This document shows, piece after piece, positions 1 through 6,043 of a stretch of DNA of 8,301 nucleotides. A model generated the notes under the pieces. It searched no databases, was not told where the DNA came from, and was given only the letters and a program-made list of their open reading frames with translations. The DNA is from Actinomycetes bacterium (lineage in GTDB: Bacteria; Actinomycetota; Acidimicrobiia; Acidimicrobiales; Acidimicrobiaceae): the NCBI GenBank assembly GCA_021833085.1, contig JAKBGL010000001.1:1-8301 (forward strand), given 5' to 3'. The position numbers and the translations under genes are program-made. Every line of letters begins with the position of its first letter. The stretch's first letter is position 1.

Positions 1-860
1 ACAGTTGTAGATATAGTCATTGTTGCGGCCACAAGAGGGATGAATCTCGACTGAAGTAAAACAGATCTCTTGTTGGCACCGAGCGCTTTATTAGCTAGTT
101 GGGCGTAAACCTCGCTCTCTTTTTCTTCGGTTGCAAAGACCTGAACGACAGGGAGGGAGATTAGGACCTCTTGAGCCTTTGCCGTCGCTAACCCTTCGAC
201 GTTTCGAGCTTCTCTTTGGGAGAGTTTGATTGCGGCAAGGTAGTGCCTTATTGCAAAGTACAAAAGCGGAGTAAGTGACAAAAAGATAAGACTGTATCGC
301 CAATCGATGAAGAACATGATCGTTATCATCCCGAGCACAGTGAGCCCATTTTCTACAAAGATAGGAACGACGTTAACCATAACGCCCTGTATGGCTTGAA
401 TGTCGCCGCCCAAACGGGAGAGTAGGTCGCCAACTGGATGTCGAAGGTGAAACTCGGCAGACTGCCTCTCGAGGTGATCGAAGAGGCGACATCTTAAGGC
501 AAATACCATTTTCTGGCCGGCATTAGCTAACGAAGCGTTCGTTCCATAGTTCGTGATTGCCAGCAATACGGCGATTGCGATAATGATCAAAGATAATATC
601 TGAAGTCGTGCGAGAGGGGCCGTGGGTAACTGCCTAAGTTGTGATGGCAAAGGGTGATGCGACAGAACCGAGTCAAATATGAGCTTCAGTGGCCACGGCG
701 CTGCCCACTGGAGCATAGCTCGAACTACAGAGAGTGAGACCCCAAATATAAGCATCAACTTTACCGGCCTTACGTCCATTGCGTAGCGCTTTGGGGATAT
801 GGACGTTAACTTTGAGCCGATTCGTGATTTGGTCGAACACAATCCTATACTAGGCGGCAC
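1..860 (-). CDS. ABC exporter, N-terminal transmembrane domain (partial, C-terminus beyond left edge)
   Basis: The visible 286 residues match the membrane domain of a type I (MsbA/multidrug-like) ABC exporter. Helices lie at about residues 32-50, 88-107, 161-183 and 187-203, with a fifth beginning near 270. The motif APWPLKLIFDSVL (54-66) is typical of the first helix and its following loop, and HPVGDLLSRLGGDI (140-153) is the first cytoplasmic coupling loop. The Walker and LSGGQ ATPase motifs would lie beyond the edge, so fusion to the ATPase is assumed. I chose the GTG at 858-860 because AGAGGAGG lies 6 bases upstream; the next in-frame ATG (777-779) has no ribosome binding site. This start overlaps the stop of the preceding glycosyltransferase gene by 11 bases. 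Being last after three glycosyltransferases, it may flip a glycolipid or export a glycosylated product across the cytoplasmic membrane; the substrate is inference. Confidence 0.88.
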   Translation of the reverse strand, partial: MPPSIGLCSTKSRIGSKLTSISPKRYAMDVRPVKLMLIFGVSLSVVRAMLQWAAPWPLKLIFDSVLSHHPLPSQLRQLPTAPLARLQILSLIIIAIAVLLAITNYGTNASLANAGQKMVFALRCRLFDHLERQSAEFHLRHPVGDLLSRLGGDIQAIQGVMVNVVPIFVENGLTVLGMITIMFFIDWRYSLIFLSLTPLLYFAIRHYLAAIKLSQREARNVEGLATAKAQEVLISLPVVQVFATEEKESEVYAQLANKALGANKRSVLLQSRFIPLVAATMTISTT

Positions 861-2022
861 GAGATGCCTCCTCTGAACGTAGGACTTCCAGCGTTGCACT
901 AGCGACGTTCGTCCAGTCGTGACTTGAACAAGCAAGGGTTCTTACCTGTTGGGCAAGGTATTTACGAAGTGGTTTGGATCTTGCGAGTCGGTCTATCTCG
1001 TTCGCTAGACTCATACTATCTCCAGCGGGGAAATAAACTCCTGCTGTGCCTCCAATCTCTCTTATTGGTGGAAAGTCAGAGGCGATAAAGGGCTTGCCTG
1101 CGGCCATTGCCTCGACGATTTTAAGAGGAGAGAAGTAGAATTCCTCTGTTGGTAGGTATGGGGCTAAGGCGATATCTATAGCGGACAGGTAAGCGGGGAC
1201 GGTTTTGCGATCTACGGCTCCAACTGCTATGGTTGGTATTCGTCCTTGCAGATCTTCTATTCGTTGATTGACTCGGCTTCGTAAAGGACCGTCACCAACA
1301 ACTAAAATCGCAATCTGATCTTTGTAGCTAAGGTGTTCGACGGCATCGAAGATGGTTTCTACTCCGTGCCATGGTTTTAGGCTTCCTATGAACCCTAGTA
1401 CGACCTTGCCGGTTAGCCCTAGAGATTCTCTTAGCCGATCGCGAGTCGCATACCATCGTTCTGGACTGAAAACGTCAACGTCAGCGCCGTTAGGTATCGA
1501 CTTAGAAGATTTGGCTCCGCGACTCACTGCCCATGTGGCTAGAGGTTTAGAGACGCATACTACTGTGGCATCTTTGAGCGCTTCGTATTCTTTTCCTAGA
1601 GCGACCTCTACGTTGGCTAGGCCGAAATGCTCCATGCGCTCTTTTGTGACCGGAGCGTTTACCTCGACGACCCGGGGAAGATCGAGGCGCTGTTCAAGTT
1701 CACCGCCTCCCGCAAATAGCGAGAGTCTCTCATATATTGCATCAAAGCGGTGGTTTTTCATGTAAACCTCGACTTCTTCGTAAAAGTGTGTCAGCTTTTC
1801 AATGCGATCCATCTCGCCAGCAAGACCTTTCTTGAAGTTTCCGAGATCGATATTTATAATGTCCGCTTCTAGCTTTGGCTCACCTTCTATTTTTGGGGCG
1901 AAGATTGAAACCTCAGCTCCTAACCGAACTAGGGCCTCCGTTAGCGATGCTACGTGGACCGAGGCGCCTTTGGTGCCCCCGATCGGTATCCCTGGATCTG
2001 GAATGAGATAGGCTATTCGCAC
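850..2022 (-). CDS. GT4-family glycosyltransferase (GT-B fold)
   Basis: This 390-residue cytoplasmic protein transfers a sugar from an activated donor to an unknown acceptor. The N-terminal Rossmann half opens with MRIAYLIPDPG and GGTKGASVHV (15-24), the glycine-rich acceptor-side loop common in GT4 enzymes. The C-terminal half has PNGADVDVF (177-185), GSLKPWHG (213-220), VVGDGP (241-246) and FSPLKIVEAMAAGKP (297-311), the nucleotide-sugar binding region. The first Glu of the usual EX7E pair is replaced by Tyr296; Glu304 is kept. Related GT4 enzymes with SPLK or PSKL motifs show the same pattern, so this does not imply inactivity. The start is GTG, one base after the TGA of the upstream gene. 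Its own ribosome binding site is weak (GGAA at 2032-2035), so it probably depends on coupling. The N-terminus fits family alignments as I know them. Length is normal for the family. Confidence 0.92.
   Translation of the reverse strand: MRIAYLIPDPGIPIGGTKGASVHVASLTEALVRLGAEVSIFAPKIEGEPKLEADIINIDLGNFKKGLAGEMDRIEKLTHFYEEVEVYMKNHRFDAIYERLSLFAGGGELEQRLDLPRVVEVNAPVTKERMEHFGLANVEVALGKEYEALKDATVVCVSKPLATWAVSRGAKSSKSIPNGADVDVFSPERWYATRDRLRESLGLTGKVVLGFIGSLKPWHGVETIFDAVEHLSYKDQIAILVVGDGPLRSRVNQRIEDLQGRIPTIAVGAVDRKTVPAYLSAIDIALAPYLPTEEFYFSPLKIVEAMAAGKPFIASDFPPIREIGGTAGVYFPAGDSMSLANEIDRLARSKPLRKYLAQQVRTLACSSHDWTNVASATLEVLRSEEASRAA
867..874 (-). promoter_or_regulatory. Strong Shine-Dalgarno deciding the GTG start of the ABC exporter
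   Basis: On the minus strand AGAGGAGG is followed by CATCTC and then GTG. It lies inside the last codons of the upstream glycosyltransferase gene, so the exporter is probably translated by ribosomes finishing that gene. It adds 27 residues ahead of the first ATG. Confidence 0.7.
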
Positions 2023-2023
2023 G

Positions 2024-3364
2024 TCAGAGCGTTCCGTGTTCTAGTTTGTCTGAGAGAGATCGGTCAATCTCGCTTACCCACTGGAGAAAGGTCTTAGCTA
2101 CCATCTGGCTACAAAGATCCTTCGACAGCTTGGACTTAAGATGATTCCTGGCATTGTGTCCTAATCTGGCAGCTAGAGATGGATCGTCGATCAATCTCCA
2201 GAGGGCCTGAGCTAGAGCGTGGGGGTCGTTTGAGCTAACTAGCAAACCTGTTTCTTCCGATTGAATCAACTCTGGAATACCAGCTACATCGCTACCGACA
2301 ACAGCGAGACTCGACGCCATGGCCTCAAGAAGTGCATTGGGGATTCCATCTCTGTCACCGTCCTTTAAGACGATGGATGCTTGCACGAAGATCTCGGCTT
2401 TTTGGTACTCTCCGACAATGGCCTCTTGCTCCAGTGCACCTAGCAACACAACGTTATCAAGGATTTTGAACCGGGTAATTTCTTTTACGAGCTCTTCCCT
2501 AAGTGGACCTGCACCTACGATGCGACATCTAAAGGGTACTTTTGCCTGAGATAGAAGTGCCAGGGCTTCTATGAGAACGGCGTACCCTTTCTTTGGAACG
2601 AGTCGTCCGACAACCAAAATGACAGGCCCTTCTACCCTGTGCTGAGATGATCGGGGATCCATAGGCGTAAATCGATCTAAGTCGACACCGTGGTAACGTA
2701 GTAACACCTTTTCATCTATGTTGTCTCTATAACTTTTGGAACTAGGTCTGTTAGTCTTAGAGATTTTTAGTACTTCGTCTTTAGCAGAGTTTGAACAGAC
2801 TAAGACGAATCTGGCTTCTTCTATGCGTTTAGCAAGTTGATGGGGGTTAGAGATGTATATGTCTTTGGCATGGCCAGCAAAACTAAAGCTGACTCGCGCT
2901 ATCTTTGCGGCAACGCTTGCGATTGCAGCAGGTGAGTGGGCGAAGGCGGCATGAATGTGTTTAGATCCCACCCTTTGTACATGCCGTGCTACCCAACTCC
3001 CGTAGACAATATGTTTAAAAGATGCGATCGGGTCCTCTTTGGATGGTAACTCTCTTATCATGGCCGCCAAGGCCTTTGGATTTTTGCGGACACTTGATAG
3101 TACTGCCAGCGTAAGGTCGATAATCCATCTTGGGTCCAGTCGAGTCTTGTCCGGTGGTTCGATGTATGTAACTTCGCTTTTTACCTTTTCGGATCTTTGT
3201 TGAACTACCTGTTCTTTTGGATTGGCGATTGCAACGAGAGACAGTTCTACTCCGTTTTGCTCAAGGCCGATTATCTCATCTAGGATGAATGTCTCAGAGA
3301 GGCGAGGAAATCTCTTTGTAATGTACGTAATTGGAAAGGGTTGGTTAGTTAGCCTATCTGGCAT
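2024..3364 (-). CDS. GT4-family glycosyltransferase, colanic/exopolysaccharide (WcaL/AmsK-like) type
   Basis: This 446-residue GT-B glycosyltransferase begins with YITKRFPRLSETFILDEI (14-31), a signature of the exopolysaccharide transferases related to WcaL and AmsK. It continues with HIHAAFAHSPA (136-146) and FAGHAKDIY (162-170), which form the acceptor half. The C-terminal donor half has HGVDLDRF (225-232), GRLVPKKG (253-260), VGAGPLR (283-289) and DGIPNALLEAMA (339-350). In the EX7E position the pair is Asp339 and Glu347. The following stretch reads SSLAVVGSDVAGIPE, where the family usually has SGLPVVGSDVAGIPE, so a Gly and a Pro of the loop are replaced. ATG start with GGAGG four bases upstream (3369-3373). 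Its first 16 bases overlap the end of the upstream transferase. Donor and acceptor sugars are unknown; the resemblance to WcaL is by motif only and I do not assign the gene name. Confidence 0.9.
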   Translation of the reverse strand: MPDRLTNQPFPITYITKRFPRLSETFILDEIIGLEQNGVELSLVAIANPKEQVVQQRSEKVKSEVTYIEPPDKTRLDPRWIIDLTLAVLSSVRKNPKALAAMIRELPSKEDPIASFKHIVYGSWVARHVQRVGSKHIHAAFAHSPAAIASVAAKIARVSFSFAGHAKDIYISNPHQLAKRIEEARFVLVCSNSAKDEVLKISKTNRPSSKSYRDNIDEKVLLRYHGVDLDRFTPMDPRSSQHRVEGPVILVVGRLVPKKGYAVLIEALALLSQAKVPFRCRIVGAGPLREELVKEITRFKILDNVVLLGALEQEAIVGEYQKAEIFVQASIVLKDGDRDGIPNALLEAMASSLAVVGSDVAGIPELIQSEETGLLVSSNDPHALAQALWRLIDDPSLAARLGHNARNHLKSKLSKDLCSQMVAKTFLQWVSEIDRSLSDKLEHGTL

Positions 3365-4575
3365 TGTTCCTCCGCATGCAACACTGTTCTTTTTGGAGAG
3401 TCAATCTCTGACGTTGCAACTTTCTTAGTGATAAGCGAGTTAATCCTTTGAACGGCTTGAACGTTGCCCTCTAGGTCGATAGTTGTCGTTGGATTTTTGG
3501 CAGCGCTGATGGCATGTTTGATCGCACTGACCAGCTCAGAAATTTCCATGTCTTCCCCTGATGCGATATTTTGCAGCAACCCTAGTGCGCTGAAAGCCTC
3601 CACACGCATCACTTGTTCCGCCCTTGGCCACCGTCTAGGTACCGCCACGATAGGTACCTTCAGATAGAGCAGTTCGGCCAGAGTGTTATACCCACCTCTG
3701 CAGATGACACACACAGCGTTCTTTGCCAGAGTTCCAAGTCCGTTCGTTAACTCTACAGCGATAGCGCCAGGGTACGCGGGGAGAAGATCGTCTAAGAGTC
3801 GCCGATCTCGTTGGTTCATAAACGGTCCGGTGACAATGACAGCCCCAAGATGAAGTAGTTTTGCAGCTTCGAGGGTTCCTTTAAGGACTTCTGTGCCGTC
3901 GCCTCCACCTCCAATAGTTCCTAAGAGATATGGACCTATAGGCGTTGTGGGGATGTCAGTCGAGTCCCCGTTTGGAGGGTTTGTGACGTAACCGCAGTAC
4001 GTATACTTATTTGCCAATTTGTTATCGATGCCGTAGTTGGCTATGACGTCGAAAATCGCTTTGGACCCGTATATCAATACTTCGTCGTAAACTTCCTCCA
4101 AAGTCTCGTAGACGCCGTCTTTCTCCCATAGTGTACGCACATACTCGGGGTTATCGACTATATCTCTCAGGCCAAGCACTATCTGAGTATTGAGCCCGTT
4201 CTCTTTTATATGAGAAAAAACTGGAAGTAACTCGCCCTTCATTCCTTGGGGCGAGTGATCCACTAGCAGTAAGTCAGGATGCCATCTACTGACTACATCG
4301 ATTAGAATTGCGCTTCGTGCTCTTCTTACAAGGGATAGAGACATTCCCTTTTCGACGGCCCGATACTCGTCAACTCCGACCTTTACAACAGGAGGAAGTT
4401 GGACTAGTTGAATGCGTTGCGCTCTGTGAAGCTTCTCCACTATCGATGATCCCGTAGCAAGCAGGACTTGAACCTCAGGAATCGTTTCAATTAAGGCCGT
4501 TGCGATAGCTAAGTTTCGGCGAAGGTGGCCAAGACCGTAGGTATCGTGCGAGTACATCATTACTTTTGTACTCAT
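3349..4575 (-). CDS. GT28/MurG-like glycosyltransferase of the COG4671 type
   Basis: This 408-residue protein starts with MMYSHDTYGLGHLRR (6-20), a strongly conserved opening of the predicted glycosyltransferases grouped as COG4671, which are distantly related to MurG. Further landmarks are LLVDHSPQGMKGEL (103-116), LGLRDIVDNP (134-143), the glycine-rich GTIGGGGDG (219-227) opening the C-terminal donor domain, VTGPFM (248-253), CRGGYNTLAELL (292-303) and AVPRRWPRAEQ (311-321). The last two resemble the UDP-sugar binding loop of GT28 enzymes. It lacks a signal peptide and is likely cytoplasmic or peripheral on the membrane. The ATG start overlaps the TGA of the epimerase gene (ATGA), with GAGGTGA at 4580-4586 as ribosome binding site. 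The tail from about residue 385 onward is polar and looks non-conserved. Substrate unknown; neighbouring transferases suggest it adds one sugar of a short glycan. Confidence 0.85.
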   Translation of the reverse strand: MSTKVMMYSHDTYGLGHLRRNLAIATALIETIPEVQVLLATGSSIVEKLHRAQRIQLVQLPPVVKVGVDEYRAVEKGMSLSLVRRARSAILIDVVSRWHPDLLLVDHSPQGMKGELLPVFSHIKENGLNTQIVLGLRDIVDNPEYVRTLWEKDGVYETLEEVYDEVLIYGSKAIFDVIANYGIDNKLANKYTYCGYVTNPPNGDSTDIPTTPIGPYLLGTIGGGGDGTEVLKGTLEAAKLLHLGAVIVTGPFMNQRDRRLLDDLLPAYPGAIAVELTNGLGTLAKNAVCVICRGGYNTLAELLYLKVPIVAVPRRWPRAEQVMRVEAFSALGLLQNIASGEDMEISELVSAIKHAISAAKNPTTTIDLEGNVQAVQRINSLITKKVATSEIDSPKRTVLHAEEQCQIG

Positions 4576-5558
4576 AACGTCACCTCTTTGTGGCTAAGAC
4601 GTTCGTTGCGACTCAACAACCAGTTGACCTCATTGGAGACACCGGTTTCGATTGAAACCGTAGGCTTGAACCCAAGTGCCGTGGAGGCAAGGGTTAGATC
4701 GGCCTCGGTCCGGTAGACGTCGCCCCTTGCGAAGTCCCCGTATCTCACTCTTATAGGTTTTTCTATTAGTTGACCGATCAGGTCTATAACTTCTTTCAGG
4801 GCCACGGAACTCCCCCCTCCGACGTTGATGGCCAGAGAGCTGCAAGGGGCGCTTGCGGCAAGAACGGTGGCTGTGACGATGTCGTCTATGTATGTAAAAT
4901 CCCGTACCTGGGTGCCGTCACCTAAGATTTGTATAGGCTCGTCTTTAAGGGCCTTCTCTATGAAGATCCTTATACCCATGTCTGGGCGCTGCTCTGGACC
5001 ATAGACCGTAAAGTACCGTAAAGCCGTTGTTTCTATCTCATCCGATGCTTTTAGAACCATCTTTTCGGCTTCAAGCTTGCTTTGCCCATAAGGTGAAATA
5101 GGCATTGTGTCTCTATCTTCAGAAAAAGGGGTCTTATCGTTACCATAAACTGAGGACGAAGAGGCGTATACGATTCGTCGTACATTAGATGCTCGGACTG
5201 CGTCGATAAGAGCGGCGGTTGACGCGACGTTGTCTTGGTAGTAGCGCTCTTCGAGAGAGAAACTTGGTCTTACCCCTGCCCGACCAGCGAGATGAAAAAT
5301 TACGTCAACATCTTTAAGGAGGGGTTGAATTTCAAGTTCACAGAGATGACCCTCTACAAGTTCAAAGCTCTTACTTTGCTTCAAAACCTCGGCGCGTGCG
5401 CGTTTTTCTATAGGACTGTAACTGTCTGTAAACCCGTCGATGCCGACAACCGACCATTGGTCGTTTAGAAGTTTTTTGGTTAGATGTGAACCAATGAAAC
5501 CAGCTGCACCCGTTACTAGAGCCTTCTTCGCCTCCATTTTTTTCCAATTCTCTTGCAC
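4572..5558 (-). CDS. NAD-dependent sugar-nucleotide epimerase/dehydratase (extended SDR, UDP-hexose 4-epimerase-like)
   Basis: A 328-residue extended short-chain dehydrogenase that converts a nucleotide-bound sugar, most likely UDP-glucose or UDP-glucuronate at C4. The Rossmann motif GAAGFIGSHL is at 17-26 and the acidic residue that holds the NAD ribose is Asp41. HLAGRAGVR (89-97), YASSSSVYG (131-139) and the catalytic YGQSK (Tyr157, Lys161) follow. The sugar-nucleotide side has RYFTVYGPEQRPDM (181-194), GDGTQVRDFTYIDD (213-226) and NVGGG (245-249). These fit 4-epimerases and UDP-glucuronate epimerases better than dTDP-glucose dehydratases, but exact substrate is not decidable. I chose GTG at 5556-5558 because AAAGGAG (5563-5569) precedes it; ATG at 5535-5537 would remove seven residues and has only a weak site. 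It is the first gene of the minus-strand operon and probably provides a donor sugar to the transferases that follow. Confidence 0.9.
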   Translation of the reverse strand: MQENWKKMEAKKALVTGAAGFIGSHLTKKLLNDQWSVVGIDGFTDSYSPIEKRARAEVLKQSKSFELVEGHLCELEIQPLLKDVDVIFHLAGRAGVRPSFSLEERYYQDNVASTAALIDAVRASNVRRIVYASSSSVYGNDKTPFSEDRDTMPISPYGQSKLEAEKMVLKASDEIETTALRYFTVYGPEQRPDMGIRIFIEKALKDEPIQILGDGTQVRDFTYIDDIVTATVLAASAPCSSLAINVGGGSSVALKEVIDLIGQLIEKPIRVRYGDFARGDVYRTEADLTLASTALGFKPTVSIETGVSNEVNWLLSRNERLSHKEVTL

Positions 5559-5562
5559 GCTT

Positions 5563-5569
5563 CTCCTTT
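5563..5569 (-). promoter_or_regulatory. Shine-Dalgarno favouring the GTG start of the epimerase
   Basis: AAAGGAG on the minus strand is followed by AAGC and GTG. The spacing is short but within the usable range, and the alternative ATG seven codons downstream has only AAGAGAA-type sequence in front of it. Confidence 0.55.
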
Positions 5570-5703
5570 GTTGTTTGGTTTTATTGAAGCTTTGGTAAGG
5601 AGTCGCAAAGCGTGGCGCATTTGTTATGCACTTATGTAGTTGAATTCTTATAAGAGACGAGTTTTAAAGGATGTTTCTTAGAGAACGACCCTGAAGTGCG
5701 GCC

Positions 5704-5734
5704 TTGAATTTGTGGAGACCAAATGAGCTAGAAT
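5704..5734 (+). promoter_or_regulatory. Candidate plus-strand promoter (weak)
   Basis: TTGAAT matches four of six bases of the sigma-70-type -35 box, and TAGAAT matches five of six of the -10 box. The spacer is 19 bases, longer than the ideal 17. If used, it would give a leader of about 300 bases before the amidohydrolase, including the whole potential RNA structure. Chance occurrence is quite possible. Confidence 0.25.
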
Positions 5735-5826
5735 AAGATCGTTAGATGCTCCAGTCTCCATTTCTATGAGAGACCGATTAAGTAGCTGTGACTTCCTTAT
5801 TGGCTAGCTTTATCGAACGCCGGGAA

Positions 5827-5898
5827 CTTCATCGATAAGACGTCAGGGCCTGCTTGCCAAAAGGGAGCTAAATGCCTGTATTGGCATTAGCGATGAAG
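5827..5898 (+). ncRNA. Possible cis-regulatory leader RNA (branched structure)
   Basis: CTTCATCG (5827-5834) is perfectly complementary to CGATGAAG (5891-5898), closing a 56-base interior. Directly against the 3' arm sits a second hairpin: CTAAATGCC (5868-5876) pairs with GGCATTAG (5883-5890), with one bulged A and a TGTATT loop. A weak third helix, GGC/GCC, is possible at 5847-5849 and 5856-5858. Together this forms a stacked junction like those of small regulatory RNAs. The second hairpin encloses the ATG at 5872-5874, start of a tiny reading frame. It does not match any riboswitch consensus I recall, and no U-run follows, so a translational rather than termination mechanism would be expected. 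The pairing is directly visible; the regulatory role is inference. Confidence 0.35.
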
Positions 5899-5943
5899 GT
5901 GGCTCATCTACAGCTGTTTCTTCTGCTAAGGTTTGGAGTATGA
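5872..5943 (+). CDS. Possible leucine-rich leader peptide (23 residues)
   Basis: This small reading frame begins MPVLALAMKVAHLQLF and is hydrophobic, with seven leucines, four of them within the six residues QLFLLL and just before it. AAGGGAG (5861-5867) lies four bases ahead of the ATG, a usable though tight ribosome binding site, and a TAA stop immediately precedes the ATG in frame. The start codon is buried in a predicted hairpin. The TGA overlaps the ATG at 5940-5942 of the next small frame (ATGA). It could be a leader peptide whose translation controls downstream translation, a small membrane peptide, or chance. There is no homology I recognise. Confidence 0.25.
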   Translation: MPVLALAMKVAHLQLFLLLRFGV

Positions 5944-6038
5944 ACTGTATGCAGAATACAAAGATAAAGGAGATCTCATTGGAGGTCGACCGAATGTCTA
6001 TCTGTAACTTTGTGCCGAAAAGACTTTCAAGGAGGTAG
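5940..6038 (+). CDS. Possible small leader ORF ending in the amidohydrolase ribosome binding site
   Basis: From ATG 5940-5942 this frame encodes 32 polar, basic-ended residues finishing VPKRLSRR. Other in-frame starts are ATG 5949, TTG 5979 (AAAGGAG at 5966-5972, six bases ahead) and ATG 5994 (GGAGGT at 5981-5986, seven bases ahead). The last has the best site and gives 14 residues starting MSICNF. All share the TAG at 6036-6038, and the codons AGG AGG TAG form part of the AAGGAGGT ribosome binding site of the amidohydrolase. A ribosome ending here would sit on that site, so translation of this frame could expose or occlude it. Expression is unproven; the arrangement of strong sites is what makes it more than noise. 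Confidence 0.35.
   Translation: MNCMQNTKIKEISLEVDRMSICNFVPKRLSRR
6029..6036 (+). promoter_or_regulatory. Near-perfect Shine-Dalgarno of the amidohydrolase, overlapped by a small ORF stop
   Basis: AAGGAGGT, an almost complete anti-16S match, lies seven bases before the GTG at 6044-6046 and fixes that start. The stop codon TAG of the upstream small frame begins on its last base. Confidence 0.85.
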
Positions 6039-6043
6039 AGACG

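Larger units (their letters stand above)
5559..6043. other. Divergent intergenic region with promoters and a structured leader
   Basis: This 485-base stretch separates the minus-strand glycan operon from the plus-strand peptidase genes and must hold promoters for both. The left part (to about 5820) shows no supported gene. For the minus strand, TATAAG (5647-5652) resembles a -10 element about 90 bases before the epimerase start, but no good -35 is visible. For the plus strand, TTGAAT (5704-5709) and TAGAAT (5729-5734) resemble -35 and -10 boxes, with a slightly long 19-base spacer. The right part, 5827-6043, holds the potential RNA structure and small reading frames described separately. No T-run terminator was found. 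A frame free of stops runs from 5808 to 6035 on the plus strand, but its start codons are late, so only its end is reported as a possible small gene. Confidence 0.6.

Noticed and set aside
1352..1765. A 137-codon open frame on the plus strand within the GT4 gene
   Set aside because: Antisense shadow of a strongly conserved glycosyltransferase; composition is Ser/Thr/Arg-rich without any motif.
5749..5776. Inverted repeat GTCTC/GAGAC considered as an operator
   Set aside because: Only five paired bases with an eleven-base loop, which is expected by chance in a region of this size.
5868..5890. Hairpin considered as an intrinsic terminator
   Set aside because: No run of T follows the stem on either strand, so termination is not supported.
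5808..6035. A 76-codon stop-free plus-strand frame that might be a remnant of a longer gene
   Set aside because: No start codon with a ribosome binding site occurs in its first half and no family resemblance is visible; only the 3' part is kept as a possible small leader frame.
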